Assembly (NCBI RefSeq): GCF_030369675.1
Contig: NZ_CP128477.1
Location: 744,001 to 808,000, forward strand
DNA length: 64,000 nt
Origin: Peteryoungia algae
GTDB lineage: Bacteria > Pseudomonadota > Alphaproteobacteria > Rhizobiales > Rhizobiaceae
Direction: 5' to 3'
Shown: one piece after another, positions 25,438 through 36,176 of the stretch
How the letters are laid out: every line of letters begins with the position of its first letter
Position numbering within the stretch: the stretch's first letter is position 1
Made by a program: the position numbers and the translations under genes
The notes under the pieces: model-generated
The model's database searches: none
Told to the model about the DNA's origin: nothing
The model's input: the letters and a program-made list of their open reading frames with translations, nothing else

Positions 25438-26649
25438 TCAGGCGCGCTTCTGATGAGTGGCGCCTTCGACCAAGAGAAGTCCGGCCACGCCGCTGAGAGC
25501 CAGCGCCAGACCCAGCCAGGCGGTTCCGGAATATCCGAAATAATGTGAACCGATCGCGAATGTACCGGCACTGACAGCATTGCCGAGGAATGAATTGATC
25601 GGCATGAAGGCTGTTCCGAGACCTGGTCGGCTCGGAAAGAGATCCTGGAAATAGGTGATTGGTAGTGAAAGCAGACCCGCCGCGGTCGCAGCGCCCGGGA
25701 CTGCCAGCGCATAGAAGTGCCATGGCGCCGTCGCGAAGGCGAAGCCCACCATATGCAGGCCATAGAGAAGCGCAGAGACGATGATGAGCGCAACCAGGCT
25801 GAAGCGCTTCAACAGCGTTGCCGCGAGCAGCATGAAGGGGATCTCGATGAGGGCAATGAGGGCCGCGATGAAGCCGACATTCCGTGTTGAACCGCCGAGC
25901 TCCAGCGTGAGGATCAGCGGCCAGATCATCATGGCAAGCCGCGTCGTGCCCGTCACGGCAGCCATCGCGACCATTCGCACGAGCATCTCGGCACGTACGA
26001 GCTCGCGCAGCGCCTCGAGGAAGGCGGTTCCACTGGTGCCGGCCGATAGCCCCTTTTGCTTCGCAGGTGCCAGCAGAAGCAGAGAGGCGATTGCAACGAG
26101 TAGCGTGCAGCCTGCCGCAGCACCCCATGCCCCGATCATGTTTGCGGACTGCGCAAGAAGCAGCCCGAGGACCGCCGGCATCACCACCCAGGACGCCGAC
26201 ATGAAGGAGCGCACGATCGTGTTTACGGCGGCCGCATCCCGCGGGGACAGGGCGCTGGTCTCGATCCGCGCCGATGCGAAGAGCAGCGAATGCACTGCCT
26301 GGCCAAACGGTATGATCAGTGCCGTGGCAAGGATGAAGACGGGGATGCTGGGCAAGAGAAAGATCGCGCCGTAGCCGATTGTGCCGGCGAGCGCCAGCAG
26401 CGCGATCATCCGACGCCGGTCACCCATGCCGTCGGAGAGAATGCCGAGTGAAACGCTGATCGCCACCGTCATGACCGAGGCGACGACCGTCAGTGCCGAA
26501 TAGGCCTCGTCGCTCATCCCCAGCGCGCCGATGGCCGTGACGCCGAGATAGGGCAGGGTAGCACCATAGGCGCAGCCCTGCACGAAGATCATCATGGAGA
26601 GGATGACCAGTTGCGGACGCGCCGCGATCTGGCTGAAGGACGACGACAT
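25438..26649 (-). CDS. MFS transporter
   Basis: A 403-residue inner-membrane protein with about twelve hydrophobic segments and the loop 2-3 motif SLGILSDGMGDRRRMIALL near residues 63-81, the conserved G-x-x-x-D-R-x-G-R-R-like signature of the major facilitator superfamily. Overall it resembles the sugar-efflux/drug-efflux branch, but the substrate cannot be assigned. It is divergent from nothing nearby: tig is convergent upstream on the map and sthA lies behind it on the same strand, separated by 94 bases. Confidence 0.85.
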   Translation of the reverse strand: MSSSFSQIAARPQLVILSMMIFVQGCAYGATLPYLGVTAIGALGMSDEAYSALTVVASVMTVAISVSLGILSDGMGDRRRMIALLALAGTIGYGAIFLLPSIPVFILATALIIPFGQAVHSLLFASARIETSALSPRDAAAVNTIVRSFMSASWVVMPAVLGLLLAQSANMIGAWGAAAGCTLLVAIASLLLLAPAKQKGLSAGTSGTAFLEALRELVRAEMLVRMVAMAAVTGTTRLAMMIWPLILTLELGGSTRNVGFIAALIALIEIPFMLLAATLLKRFSLVALIIVSALLYGLHMVGFAFATAPWHFYALAVPGAATAAGLLSLPITYFQDLFPSRPGLGTAFMPINSFLGNAVSAGTFAIGSHYFGYSGTAWLGLALALSGVAGLLLVEGATHQKRA

Positions 26650-26743
26650 GGGCGACTCGGGAAGCGGCGGGGACAGAACCTGCTTAACAGGTGATCTGCA
26701 CCCCGTCTCCAGTGTGAATCGGCAGGTCTCTTTTAAAGCCCAA

Positions 26744-28168
26744 TCATTCGGCTGCCCGACGCTCGACCTTTTCGACCTTCAGCTCACCCATCCGGTTCCA
26801 CGCATCGAGACCGGCAATCTTGTAGGCCTCGGCAAGCGTCGGATAGTTGAAGGTGTTCTCGACGAAGTATTCGACCGTACCTTTGAGATTGAGAACCGCC
26901 TGGCCGATATGCACGAGTTCGGTGGCACCTTCGCCGACGATATGCACGCCGAGAAGGCGGCGGGTCTTGAGCGAGAAGATCATCTTGAGCATGCCGCTGT
27001 CGAGGCCCATGATATGGCCGCGCGAGGTCTCGCGGAAATGCGCGATCCCGGTCTCGTAGGGTATGGCCCGTTGAATGACCTCTTCCTCGGTAAGCCCGCA
27101 GGTCGAGATCTCGGGCACGGCATAAATGCCATAGGGGAAGAATTGCGGCGGCTCGTGCGCCGGCGCCCCGACGGCATGGCGAGCAGCGATTCGCCCCTGT
27201 TCCATCGAGGTTGAGGCGAGGGAAGGAAAACCGACGACGTCGCCGGCGGCGTAGATATTCGGCACGGAGGTCTGGAACGTGTCGGGGTTTACCTTCAGGC
27301 GACCGCGATTGTCCGCCTCAAGACCTGCGGCTTCCAGGTTGAGCGTGTCGGTCGCACCGACGCGGCCGGCGGCAAAGAGCACCATTTCGGCCGTCAGCAC
27401 CCGTCCGTTCTTCAGCGTCACACGGCACTTGCCGTCGACCTTCTCAACGCCCTCGACCGTCTGGCCGAAGATGAGTTTCATGTTGCGGTCGCGCAACTGG
27501 TAGGTGAAGTCCTCGACGATTTCCTTGTCGATGAAGTCGAGCATCGTGTCACGCGGTTCGACCACGGTGACGACGGTATCGAGCGCCGAGAAGATCGTCG
27601 CATATTCGATACCGATGACGCCGGCGCCGATGACGATCATCGAGCGCGGCAGTTCCTTGATCTCAAGGATTTCGTCGCTGTCGATGATGCTCGAACCGTC
27701 GAAGGGAATATGCGAGGGCTTGAAGGGGCGCGTACCAACGGCGAGAAGAACAGACTTGGCCTGCACCTGCAGCACCTCGCCATCCTCCTTCGAGACTTCG
27801 ATCGTATGCGCATCGAGGAAACGCGCGGTGCCACGCATCTGCTGCACGCGGTTGCGGGAGAACTGGTGTTCGAGCACTTCGACCTCGTGGTCGAGTGTGA
27901 TGAGCAAGCGGCGACGCAGGTCGTCGGCGTTGATTTCCTGCTTCACGCGATAGCTGCGACCGTAGAATCCGCGCTCGCGCCAGCCGGTCAGGTTTAGCGC
28001 CGTCTCGCGCAACGTCTTCGATGGGATCGTCCCTGTGTGAACCGAGACGCCGCCGACGCGGGTGCCCTTCTCGATGACGAGAACCTTCTTTTCCAGCTTG
28101 GCAGCCTGGATCGCCGCACGGCGTCCTGCCGGCCCGCTGCCAACCACGACGAAGTCATACTGGTTCAT
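26744..28168 (-). CDS. sthA: Soluble (Si-specific) NAD(P)+ transhydrogenase
   Basis: A 474-residue flavoprotein. FAD motif VVVGSGPAG (residues 7-15), NAD motif VIGAGVIGIEYATIFSAL near 178, FAD motif 2 NIYAAGDVVGFPSLAS near 310, and dimerisation domain AEAYKIAGLDAWNRMG at the C-terminus. The lipoamide-dehydrogenase disulfide motif is replaced by GGVSVHTGTIPSK (39-51), lacking both cysteines, which fits transhydrogenase rather than disulfide reductase. ATG 28168 is chosen over an upstream extension because it sits directly before the FAD motif. It equilibrates NADPH and NADH. Confidence 0.92.
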   Translation of the reverse strand: MNQYDFVVVGSGPAGRRAAIQAAKLEKKVLVIEKGTRVGGVSVHTGTIPSKTLRETALNLTGWRERGFYGRSYRVKQEINADDLRRRLLITLDHEVEVLEHQFSRNRVQQMRGTARFLDAHTIEVSKEDGEVLQVQAKSVLLAVGTRPFKPSHIPFDGSSIIDSDEILEIKELPRSMIVIGAGVIGIEYATIFSALDTVVTVVEPRDTMLDFIDKEIVEDFTYQLRDRNMKLIFGQTVEGVEKVDGKCRVTLKNGRVLTAEMVLFAAGRVGATDTLNLEAAGLEADNRGRLKVNPDTFQTSVPNIYAAGDVVGFPSLASTSMEQGRIAARHAVGAPAHEPPQFFPYGIYAVPEISTCGLTEEEVIQRAIPYETGIAHFRETSRGHIMGLDSGMLKMIFSLKTRRLLGVHIVGEGATELVHIGQAVLNLKGTVEYFVENTFNYPTLAEAYKIAGLDAWNRMGELKVEKVERRAAE

Positions 28169-28459
28169 GAGGTGCCTCTGTTTTGCCTGCCGCCATGCTG
28201 CAGTGCACATTTATTCACATGCAGTATGACAGTTCAACGTCACCGTTTCGTTATCACCGACGGTCAGGTGGGCGACTCTCGCCGCCCACAATGCCCCCGG
28301 CTGCCCTTGCGATCGCGCAGGTCGACAGCCGCCCCAGGCGGTGGTGGGTAGCCTTGAGCTGCTTTCTGGCGGAAATTGAATGGCTTACCTCAAATGAATG
28401 AAGTCGATGGGCCGGTTTGACTATTTTGGTTGGCATGCATTGCTTGGTAAACTTCGCTT

Positions 28460-29626
28460 TTGGTAGTGGAATTTGCTGTGCATGAAAACGTTAGAAATTC
28501 TGTCTCGGCTGGTGTGCGGAACTATCGTTCGGACATAGATGGTTTACGTGCGCTCGCCGTGGTTGCGGTCATCGTCTTTCATTATTTTCCTACCTGGTTA
28601 CCGGGTGGTCTGGTGGGGGTCGACATCTTCTTTGTGATCTCCGGCTATCTGATCAGCGGCCATATCGTGCAGCAGATGCGGGCGGATCGATTTTCCCTTC
28701 TCGACTTCTATAGCCGCCGCGTACGCCGTATCTTCCCCGCGCTGATCGTTGTCCTCGTCGCCAGTCTTTGTTTTGGCTGGATGGTCATGTCCGTCGATGC
28801 CTTCGGCTTGCTCGGCAAACACGTAGCAGGCGGGGCGGACTTCGTTGCCAACCTCGTGTTCTGGACTGAGCGTGACGTGAGGGTGGACGAGAGCAACTTC
28901 AATCCCATGCTGCATCTCTGGTCACTTGGCGTCGAGGAGCAGTTTTACATCGTCTGGCCGCTCATGGCCTGGTTAGTCTGGCGAAGGGGCCTGAATGTCC
29001 TGGCCACGATCGCGACGGTTGCACTGGTGTCGATGATTGCCAATCTGGTAATCGTCAACATCGACCGTGTTTCCGCGTTTTATCTGCCGGTCAGCCGCTT
29101 CTGGGAGCTTCTGGCGGGTGCGGCCCTGGTCGAGATAGAGCGGCAGTATGGCAACATGCCGAGTTCACTGGCGCCGTACGCAGCGGGAACGGGCATGATC
29201 CTGCTCGGATTGAGTTTCGCTCTGGTCCGGGTCGAACAGATGTTCCCCGGCGTGATCGCCCTCTTGCCCGTCATTGGAGCGGTCCTGGTCATTGCCTCCG
29301 GACGGGACATAGGCCTGAAGAAACTGGTGTTCGGCAACCGGCTCGCCATTGCCATCGGCTTGATCAGTTATCCGCTCTATCTCTGGCACTGGCCGCTTGT
29401 GTCGTTCGGCTATGTTCTCGAAGGTGGCACGCCCGGAAAAGCGGTTCGCATCGCGTTGATCGCGCTGTCCTTTCTACTGGCCACATTGACCTACTTCCTG
29501 ATCGAGAAGCCGATCCGCTTCGGGGCCTTCAAGCGGTCGCAGGTGGCGCTGCCGCTCTGTGCTGCCTTGGCGATCATCGGCCTGTGCGGCATTGGCATCT
29601 ATGTCTGGGCGGGTTTCCCTGCCTAG
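28460..29626 (+). CDS. Acyltransferase family 3 membrane protein (OafA/YrhL-like), no SGNH domain
   Basis: About 388 residues with ten or so membrane segments, an acyltransferase-3 protein: YRSDIDGLRALAVVAVIVFH near the N-terminus (catalytic R/H region), GGLVGVDIFFVISGYLIS near 50, DFYSRRVRRIFPAL near 80, and NPMLHLWSLGVEEQFYIVWP near 150. Such proteins O-acetylate surface polysaccharides. OafA-type relatives go on for another 250 residues with a periplasmic SGNH esterase domain; here the frame stops right after the last membrane segment. Start is uncertain (TTG at 28460; GTG at 28478 also fits). Poor ribosome site. Confidence 0.82.
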   Translation: MVVEFAVHENVRNSVSAGVRNYRSDIDGLRALAVVAVIVFHYFPTWLPGGLVGVDIFFVISGYLISGHIVQQMRADRFSLLDFYSRRVRRIFPALIVVLVASLCFGWMVMSVDAFGLLGKHVAGGADFVANLVFWTERDVRVDESNFNPMLHLWSLGVEEQFYIVWPLMAWLVWRRGLNVLATIATVALVSMIANLVIVNIDRVSAFYLPVSRFWELLAGAALVEIERQYGNMPSSLAPYAAGTGMILLGLSFALVRVEQMFPGVIALLPVIGAVLVIASGRDIGLKKLVFGNRLAIAIGLISYPLYLWHWPLVSFGYVLEGGTPGKAVRIALIALSFLLATLTYFLIEKPIRFGAFKRSQVALPLCAALAIIGLCGIGIYVWAGFPA

Positions 29627-29677
29627 CCCGCGTCCCCGCTCCGATCCAAGGCATTTCTCGCGCACGAAATGATGGCT

Positions 29678-30544
29678 TCAGATCAAGCGCAGGCCCTTGA
29701 GGCTTGCATGGCCGTCCTTGCCGATGATGATGTGGTCGTGGACCGTGATGCCGAGCGGTTTGGCCGTCTCGACGATCGTCCGTGTCATGTCGATGTCTGC
29801 ACGCGAGGGGGTTGGGTCGCCACTCGGATGATTGTGCACGAGGATGATCGCAGTGGCCGACAGTTCGAGCGCACGCTTGACCACCTCGCGCGGATAGACG
29901 GGTGTGTGATCGACTGTACCGCGCCCCTGTATCTCGTCGGCGATCAGGACATTGCGCTTGTCGAGGAAGAGGATGCGGAACTGTTCCGTCGTTTCATAGG
30001 CCATCGCGGCATGGCAATAATCGATGACGTGTGACCAGGACGACAAGACCTGCTTCTCGCGCAACTCGCTTTTCAGCATGCGCTGAGCGACGCTCGAAAT
30101 CAGCTTGAGATCGAGTGCCACCGTCTCGCCGACACCCTTCACTTCCTGCAACAGCGCTGGTGGCGCTCCGAGCACGCTGGCCAGAGTCTGGAACCGGGAG
30201 AGCAGAGCCTTCGCGATCGGTTTCGTGTCGCGTCGCGGGATGAGGCGAAAGAGCAGAAGTTCAAGGATTTCGTAATCGGCCAGCGCCGATTCTCCTCCGT
30301 CGCGGAAGCGGCTGCGCAACCGGTCACGATGACCGAGATAATGGGCCTCTGGCTGCAATGCGGCCCGGGTGGAGGCGGCCTTGGCGAGGTTTGTTTCCCG
30401 AGTCGGCTGGTCGGCGAAAAAACATCTTTCGTCGACGCCAGCATCCGACATGGAGTCCGCAGGACCGAATAGATCAGTGCTGTCGGAACTTGCCGGACCA
30501 TCGCGCCGCGGCGGTTCGTCGGAGTACGGAAGCTTGTTCGTCAT
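29678..30544 (-). CDS. radC: RadC family JAB-domain protein
   Basis: A 288-residue RadC/YeeS-type protein. An N-terminal variable region is followed by a helix-hairpin-helix-like part ([30 protein letters not shown]) and the JAB/JAMM metalloprotease-like domain with [18 protein letters not shown] and metal-binding [16 protein letters not shown]. Despite the old name, a DNA-repair role is doubtful for the family. ATG 30544 is preferred to the longer frame start at 30619. Confidence 0.9.
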   Translation of the reverse strand: MTNKLPYSDEPPRRDGPASSDSTDLFGPADSMSDAGVDERCFFADQPTRETNLAKAASTRAALQPEAHYLGHRDRLRSRFRDGGESALADYEILELLLFRLIPRRDTKPIAKALLSRFQTLASVLGAPPALLQEVKGVGETVALDLKLISSVAQRMLKSELREKQVLSSWSHVIDYCHAAMAYETTEQFRILFLDKRNVLIADEIQGRGTVDHTPVYPREVVKRALELSATAIILVHNHPSGDPTPSRADIDMTRTIVETAKPLGITVHDHIIIGKDGHASLKGLRLI

Positions 30545-30660
30545 GCCACCCCAATCCTGACCATCATGGTCGAGCGGCTCTGCGGCCGCCCGGATATAGT
30601 GACACGACTGCCGCAGCACGCAAGTTGAAGTTGCGGGAAGATGTGCTGGTGCGCTCCTTG

Positions 30661-31485
30661 TCAGCCGAGGCCGGGGCGATCCAGGCCCTCAGGCGACAGT
30701 GTGAAGATCTCGCAGCCTTCGGAGGTGACCCCGACCGTATGTTCGTACTGCGCCGTCAGCGAGCGGTCGCGGGTCACGGCGGTCCATCCGTCGGAGAGCA
30801 CCTTCACATGCGGCTTTCCGAGATTGATCATCGGCTCGATGGTGAAGATCATGCCTTCGCGCAGTTCCGGACCTTCGTTGGCCTTCCCGTAATGCAGGAT
30901 GTTCGGAGCGTCGTGGAAGAGGCGACCGACGCCATGGCCGCAGAAATCGCGGACCACCGTGCAGCGCTCCGCTTCCGCATGGTTCTGGATAGCCTCACCA
31001 ATGGCGCCGGTCCGAGCACCCGGACGCACTGCGCCGATGCCACGCATCAGGCATTCATAGGTGACTTCCATCAGTCGCTCGGCGGCCCGCTTGATATTGC
31101 CCACCGGATACATGCGGCTCGAATCCCCGTGCCAGCCATCGAGCAGGAAGGTGACATCGATGTTGACGATATCGCCGTCCCGGAGCGGTTTGTCGTCGGG
31201 CATGCCATGACAGACGACGTGATTGATCGAGGTGCAGACGGAATATTTGTAGCCGCGGTAGTTCAAGGTCGCGGGCACAGCGCCGTGGTCGGCACCGAAT
31301 TCGAAGACGAATCGGTCGATGGCAGCCGTCGTGACGCCGGGCTTCACCATCGGCACGAGGGCATCCAGGCAACGGGCAGTCAACTGGCAGGCGCGGCGCA
31401 TGCCTTCAAAGTCGTCTGCGCCGTAAAGCCGGATTGCACCAGTGTTTTTGAGCGGCGCCGACGCCGCGTCGATATAGGTGACCAT
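30661..31485 (-). CDS. map: Type I methionine aminopeptidase
   Basis: A 274-residue pita-bread metallopeptidase that removes N-terminal Met. Metal ligands are visible in [19 protein letters not shown] as NIDVTF...D (two Asp), in the conserved [13 protein letters not shown] (His), [11 protein letters not shown] (Glu) and [11 protein letters not shown] (Glu). Length fits bacterial MetAPs. sfsA lies 40 bases upstream on the same strand, and radC follows. Confidence 0.95.
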   Translation of the reverse strand: MVTYIDAASAPLKNTGAIRLYGADDFEGMRRACQLTARCLDALVPMVKPGVTTAAIDRFVFEFGADHGAVPATLNYRGYKYSVCTSINHVVCHGMPDDKPLRDGDIVNIDVTFLLDGWHGDSSRMYPVGNIKRAAERLMEVTYECLMRGIGAVRPGARTGAIGEAIQNHAEAERCTVVRDFCGHGVGRLFHDAPNILHYGKANEGPELREGMIFTIEPMINLGKPHVKVLSDGWTAVTRDRSLTAQYEHTVGVTSEGCEIFTLSPEGLDRPGLG

Positions 31486-31525
31486 AGGGTGACTTTCGGA
31501 ACTTCTAATCCAGGATCTTGGCCGT

Positions 31526-32245
31526 TCATAACCGACCGAGACCGTCTTCGTCTATCCGGATGAGGCTTTCGGGCACGATTTTGACCGGGTCGAGGTGACA
31601 ACGGACCGCGTAGGCCTCGACCCCGCGGGAAATGGCGCGAGCAAAGGCCCGGCCATAAGCGGCATCGAGATCGGCACAGATCTTCATGCGGTTGCAGTCG
31701 GCGCGCTGAACGATGAAAAGCATCGCCGCCCGTTTTCCGGTTTCGACAAGATCGCCCATTTCGTCGAGATGCTTGGCGCCACGGGCCGTGATGCTGTCCG
31801 GAAACTCGGCCATGCCGGCTTCCCGGATGAAATGCACGTTCTTGACCTCGACATGCACGCTGCCCTGCAGGTCGTCCTCCAACAGGATGTCGATCCGCGA
31901 ATTGCGCCCGTAGCGCTGCTCCCGTTTCAGCGTGCGGAAGCCCGCAAGGGGGGGAACCAGGCCAGCGACGATCGCCTCCTCGGCAAGGCGGTTGGGTAGC
32001 GCAGTGTTCACACCAACAACGGTACCGCCCGCTTCGACCAGTTCCAGCGCATGGGCATATTTGCGCGTTGCAGCGTCATGGCGCGACAGCCAGATGCGCG
32101 AGCCGGGTTCGGTCAGGCCGCGCATGGAGCCGGTATTGGGACAAAACCCGGTGATTTCAGAGCCATCCTCCAGCAGCGCGTCGAAGAGGAAGCGCTTGTA
32201 GCGGCGCACGAGTCGCGCCGGGATGAGGGGCGGGGAGAAGAGCAT
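31526..32245 (-). CDS. sfsA: SfsA DNA/RNA nuclease family protein
   Basis: A 239-residue Sfs[23 protein letters not shown] at the N-terminus, [10 protein letters not shown] near 38, [16 protein letters not shown] near 85, and the nuclease-like RIDILLEDD ... [10 protein letters not shown] (D..E-x-K) near 115-135. Once described as a sugar-fermentation regulator, the family is now treated as nucleic-acid binding/nuclease. The frame extends upstream to 32392 over non-family residues, so ATG 32245 is used. It is 20 bases after phaC on the same strand. Confidence 0.92.
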   Translation of the reverse strand: MLFSPPLIPARLVRRYKRFLFDALLEDGSEITGFCPNTGSMRGLTEPGSRIWLSRHDAATRKYAHALELVEAGGTVVGVNTALPNRLAEEAIVAGLVPPLAGFRTLKREQRYGRNSRIDILLEDDLQGSVHVEVKNVHFIREAGMAEFPDSITARGAKHLDEMGDLVETGKRAAMLFIVQRADCNRMKICADLDAAYGRAFARAISRGVEAYAVRCHLDPVKIVPESLIRIDEDGLGRL

Positions 32246-32265
32246 GGCGGCCGGTCTCAGTCTGC

Positions 32266-34098
32266 TCAGACACGTGCCAGCACATACCGACCCGGCGCAT
32301 CGCCAATCGCGTTGAGCGCATCGCCGCCGGGTTTGCGTGCCGGAACACGTTCGCCGGCGAGGTTTTCGATCCACATCTGCCAGTGCGGCCACCAGGAGCC
32401 GGGCGTCTCCTTGGCATTGGCCATCCAGTCCTCGTAAGTGCCGGCAACCTTGCCATTGGTCCAGAACTGGTACTTGTGCTTGTCTGGCGGATTGACCACG
32501 CCGGCGATATGGCCCGAGCCGGACACCACGAAGTCGACGGGCCCGCCGAACAGGTTGCTACCGACGAAGACCGATTTCGCCGGAGCGATGTGATCTTCCT
32601 TGGTCGCGAGATTATAGATCGGGATTTTCACGTCCTTCAGCGACAGCGTCTTGCCGGCGAGCTGCATCTTGCCTTGGCTCAGCGTGTTGTTGAGGTAGCA
32701 GTTGCGCAGGTAGAAGGAATGGTTCGCCGCTGCCATGCGGGTCGAATCGGAATTCCAGTAGAGCAGGTCGAAGGGCATGGGATCCTGGCCCTTCAGGTAG
32801 CTATTGACGAAATAGGGCCAGATCAGCTCCGAGGCGCGCAGCATGTTGAAAGCGGCCGCCATCTTCGAGCCGTCGAGATAACCGCTTTCCTGCATCCGCT
32901 CTTCAAGATTCGTCAACTGTGCCTCGTCGACGAAGACCTTGAGGTCGCCGGCATGGGTGAAATCCACCTGTGTGGTGAACAGCGTGGCGCTGGCGATCCG
33001 CTTGTTCTTCTCCTGCGCATGCAGGGCAAGTGCCGCCGCGAGCAGCGTTCCCCCGACACAGTAGCCGATCGCGTTCACCTCTTTTTCGCCGGTCGCCTTT
33101 TCCACGGTGTCGAGCGCGAAATCGACACCCTCGCGGATATAGGCCTCCCACCCTTTGTCCGCATGGCGCTCATCGGGGTTGACCCAGGAGATCACGAAGA
33201 CCGTGTGGCCCTGATCGACACACCATTTGATGAAGCTTTTCTGCGGGTTGAGATCGAGAATGTAGAATTTGTTGATCCAGGGCGGACATATGAGGAGAGG
33301 GCGCTTCAGCACCGTCTCGGTCGTAGCCTCGTACTGGATCACTTCGCAGACATCGCTCTGGGCGATGACCTTGCCCGGCGTCACCGCCATGTTTTCCCCG
33401 ACGGCAAACTTGCTGGTATCGGTCTGGCGGATGCGCAGATCCCCGCCTCCGGCGGCGATGTCTTCGGCCAGCATCTGCATGCCCTTGACGAGATTCGCCC
33501 CGCTGCTCTGCACGGTCTCACGATAGAGTTGCGGATTGGTCGCGACGAAGTTGGCGGGCGAAAGTGCCGCCGTGAGCTGCCGCATGTAGAAGTTCGCCTT
33601 GTGACGCGTGTGTTCATCGAGACCGCCGGCGTCGTTGACCATCTTCTCGGCCCATTGGGACAGCACGAGATAGGTCTGGCGGAGGAAGTCGAAGAAGGGA
33701 TTGCGCTCCCAGTCCTCGTCGGAGAAGCGCTTGTCCTTGGGTAAGGGATCGGCAAACGGTTGTTCCGGGGTGGCGAATCGCGCCAGCGACCGGCTCCAGA
33801 CCCCGAAGACCGCATTGAGCAGATGTGTCTGCGCTTCGAGCGTGCGTTTGGGATCGGACATCCAGTATTCCGCGACCTTGCCCAAGATCTTCACGAGTTC
33901 GGCGACAGGCTCGGGGACAGGATCGACGACTTCCCCTGTCTCCCGCGGCTTCAGCCAGACGGAAGCGGCCTTGCCGAGGTTTTCCAGCGCCTTGGCGGCG
34001 TTGACAGCAAGCGCCTGCGGATCCTTGATGATATAGGGCTCGATCAGTTTCGGATCGAACGCAGCACCCGCTTCGGCTTCTTCCCGCGTTCTGTCCAT
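32266..34098 (-). CDS. phaC: Class I poly(3-hydroxyalkanoate) polymerase
   Basis: A 610-residue PHA synthase that polymerises (R)-3-hydroxyacyl-CoA on granules. It has the lipase-like box GYCVGG with catalytic Cys at about residue 347, [20 protein letters not shown] near 275, and the C-terminal [20 protein letters not shown] with catalytic His. The final WWPHWQMWI is also typical. Ribosome site GGGGAGGAC precedes ATG. The phasin gene of the same pathway is at 58522. Confidence 0.97.
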   Translation of the reverse strand: MDRTREEAEAGAAFDPKLIEPYIIKDPQALAVNAAKALENLGKAASVWLKPRETGEVVDPVPEPVAELVKILGKVAEYWMSDPKRTLEAQTHLLNAVFGVWSRSLARFATPEQPFADPLPKDKRFSDEDWERNPFFDFLRQTYLVLSQWAEKMVNDAGGLDEHTRHKANFYMRQLTAALSPANFVATNPQLYRETVQSSGANLVKGMQMLAEDIAAGGGDLRIRQTDTSKFAVGENMAVTPGKVIAQSDVCEVIQYEATTETVLKRPLLICPPWINKFYILDLNPQKSFIKWCVDQGHTVFVISWVNPDERHADKGWEAYIREGVDFALDTVEKATGEKEVNAIGYCVGGTLLAAALALHAQEKNKRIASATLFTTQVDFTHAGDLKVFVDEAQLTNLEERMQESGYLDGSKMAAAFNMLRASELIWPYFVNSYLKGQDPMPFDLLYWNSDSTRMAAANHSFYLRNCYLNNTLSQGKMQLAGKTLSLKDVKIPIYNLATKEDHIAPAKSVFVGSNLFGGPVDFVVSGSGHIAGVVNPPDKHKYQFWTNGKVAGTYEDWMANAKETPGSWWPHWQMWIENLAGERVPARKPGGDALNAIGDAPGRYVLARV

Positions 34099-34258
34099 GC
34101 CGTCCTCCCCAGGATTGTTCTGGCGTCTTTTGTGTTTGCCTATCCTGCATGAAAACGACTACAAGTTCCAGCGATTGGCGCATAGTCTTTCGATGAGGAT
34201 CGACGGCTGCGCCCTTGAGGAATGTCAGTTTTCCGCGTCAGCGCGGGCGGTCGGGGCC

Positions 34259-34669
34259 ATGGTGCACAGCAAGTTCAGTTTCTCGGGTCTTTCGGGCCAG
34301 GCGGTTATCGCAGCATTTCTCGCGCTGATGGCAGGCACAGGCTGCCAGTCGACGCAGGCGACGACACCGGCGCCTGCCACGGTGCCGGCCGCGCTCGAGG
34401 TCAATGTCGAGGATCCCGACAATCCGGAAGCCGCAGCGGCCCGTCCGACCTATCCTGACGGCTACCCGAACTTTGCCGGTTCGCTGAGTGCCGCGAGTGT
34501 CCAGATGAGCAACGAGGAGGCCTCGGCGCTCCAGGCTCAGCTGACATCACTCGGTGCAGCCCGCAAATCGGGAGCGATTACCGAAGCCGAATATCAGTCG
34601 CGGCTTGCCGAACTGCGCCGTCTCGCGGCCCGGCACGGGGCGGAAACGCAGGCGCTGATCGCCAATTAG
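34259..34669 (+). CDS. Small putative lipoprotein with C-terminal helical (SHOCT-like) segment
   Basis: A 136-residue exported protein: basic N-terminus, hydrophobic core AVIAAFLALMAGTGC ending in a lipobox-like Cys, a Pro/Ala/Thr linker, then a short domain with LQAQLTSLGAARKSGAITEAEYQSRLAEL split over two helices, which resembles SHOCT-type motifs. The frame opens at 34097 and has ATGs at 34193 and 34259; the latter puts the signal peptide at the N-terminus. Ribosome site is weak. Divergent from phaC. Function unknown. Confidence 0.55.
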   Translation: MVHSKFSFSGLSGQAVIAAFLALMAGTGCQSTQATTPAPATVPAALEVNVEDPDNPEAAAARPTYPDGYPNFAGSLSAASVQMSNEEASALQAQLTSLGAARKSGAITEAEYQSRLAELRRLAARHGAETQALIAN

Positions 34670-34898
34670 GGCTTGCGCTTCCCGCGTTTTTTTCGCAAAG
34701 CAACCAGGGCGTTTTCGACATAAAATTTCGTCGGCGATTCAGGTTTCACGCCGGATTTGCGACAAAATTTCCTGCGAGCGCTCTGTTTGGGATATCATCA
34801 CGCGCATTCGGTTCTGCGGTTCGTTGCGGAGCGTGTGGTCACTGGGAAAACGAGCGCGCCTGCCGCGGTTATGATCCGCGCGGTTTCAGGGGTTGAAG

Positions 34899-36116
34899 AT
34901 GGAAGAGTTTCACAAAGTCCGGCGCTTGCCGCCTTACGTGTTCGAACAGGTCAACCGTCTGAAGGCGAGCGCGCGAGCCGGTGGGGCCGACATCATCGAC
35001 CTTGGCATGGGCAATCCGGATCTTCCGACCCCGCAGGCGATCGTCGACAAGCTTTGCGAAGTGGTTCAGGACCCGCGCACCCATCGCTATTCCTCGTCCA
35101 AGGGCATTCCGGGCCTGCGTCGCGCGCAAGCTGCCTATTATGCCCGTCGCTTCAACGTGAAGCTCAATCCGGATACGCAGGTCGTCGCCACCCTGGGCTC
35201 CAAGGAAGGCTTCGCCAACATGGCCCAGGCGATCACGGCGCCCGGCGACGTCATCCTCTGCCCGAACCCGACCTATCCGATCCACGCCTTCGGCTTCCTG
35301 ATGACCGGCGGTGTCATTCGCTCGATTACGGTCGAGCCGGATGAAACCTTCTTTCCGCCACTCGAGCGCGCCGTGCGCCACTCGATCCCGAAGCCGATTG
35401 CACTGATCCTCAACTATCCGTCCAACCCGACGGCCATGGTTGCGACGCTCGATTTCTACAAGGACGTGATTGCGTTTGCGAAGAAGCACGACATCATCGT
35501 CCTCTCCGACCTTGCCTATTCGGAGATCTATTTCGACGGCAATCCGCCCCCGTCGGTGCTGGAAGTGCCAGGTGCCATGGACTGCACCGTCGAGTTCACC
35601 TCGATGTCGAAAACCTTCTCCATGCCTGGCTGGCGCATGGGCTTTGCCGTCGGCAACGAGCGGCTGATTTCGGCTCTGACACGCGTCAAATCCTACCTCG
35701 ACTATGGCGCCTTCACGCCGATCCAGGTGGCGGCGACCCATGCGTTGAATGGCGACGGTACCGATATCGCGGAAGTCCGCAGCGTCTACCATCGCCGCCG
35801 CGACGTGATGGTCGAAAGCTTCGGCAAGGCCGGCTTTGAAGTGCCGCCGCCGGCCGCCACCATGTTCGCCTGGGCGAAGATCCCGGAAAAATTCCGCCAT
35901 CTCGGCTCGCTGGAATTCTCCAAGCTGCTGGTTGAAAAGGCGGACGTCGCCGTGGCGCCGGGCATCGGCTTCGGCGAAATGGGCGACGAATATGTCCGTC
36001 TCGCCCTCGTGGAGAACGAACATCGCATCCGTCAGGCCGCTCGCAACATCAAGAAGTTCTTCTCGACGGCCGACGAGACCATGCACAACGTGATTTCGCT
36101 CAACGCCCACCGTTGA
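34899..36116 (+). CDS. PLP-dependent aminotransferase (AlaC / LL-DAP aminotransferase-like)
   Basis: A 405-residue class I/II (fold type I) aminotransferase. FHKVRRLPPYVFEQVNRLK and DIIDLGMGNPDLPTP at the N-terminus, LNYPSNPTAMVA near 175 (Asn contacting PLP), the Schiff-base Lys at about 238 in SMSKTFSMPGWR, and R in YVRLALVENEHRIR. The family includes alanine transaminase AlaC and LL-diaminopimelate aminotransferase; substrate is not certain. TTG two codons upstream is also open, but ATG 34899 with AGGGG is better. hom follows 60 bases on, so an amino-acid biosynthetic pairing is likely. Confidence 0.9.
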   Translation: MEEFHKVRRLPPYVFEQVNRLKASARAGGADIIDLGMGNPDLPTPQAIVDKLCEVVQDPRTHRYSSSKGIPGLRRAQAAYYARRFNVKLNPDTQVVATLGSKEGFANMAQAITAPGDVILCPNPTYPIHAFGFLMTGGVIRSITVEPDETFFPPLERAVRHSIPKPIALILNYPSNPTAMVATLDFYKDVIAFAKKHDIIVLSDLAYSEIYFDGNPPPSVLEVPGAMDCTVEFTSMSKTFSMPGWRMGFAVGNERLISALTRVKSYLDYGAFTPIQVAATHALNGDGTDIAEVRSVYHRRRDVMVESFGKAGFEVPPPAATMFAWAKIPEKFRHLGSLEFSKLLVEKADVAVAPGIGFGEMGDEYVRLALVENEHRIRQAARNIKKFFSTADETMHNVISLNAHR

Positions 36117-36121
36117 GCCAC

Positions 36122-36144
36122 AGGCGGTCCCGTCAGGACCGCCT
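36122..36144 (+). other. Intercistronic hairpin between the aminotransferase and hom
   Basis: AGGCGGTCC-CGTCA-GGACCGCCT is a 9-base perfect stem just after the aminotransferase stop. There is no T-tract, so it is likely an RNA processing or stabilising hairpin or weak attenuator, not a full terminator. Confidence 0.55.
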
Positions 36145-36176
36145 CAATTCCCCTTTGATGACGTCAGGATTGCCTC

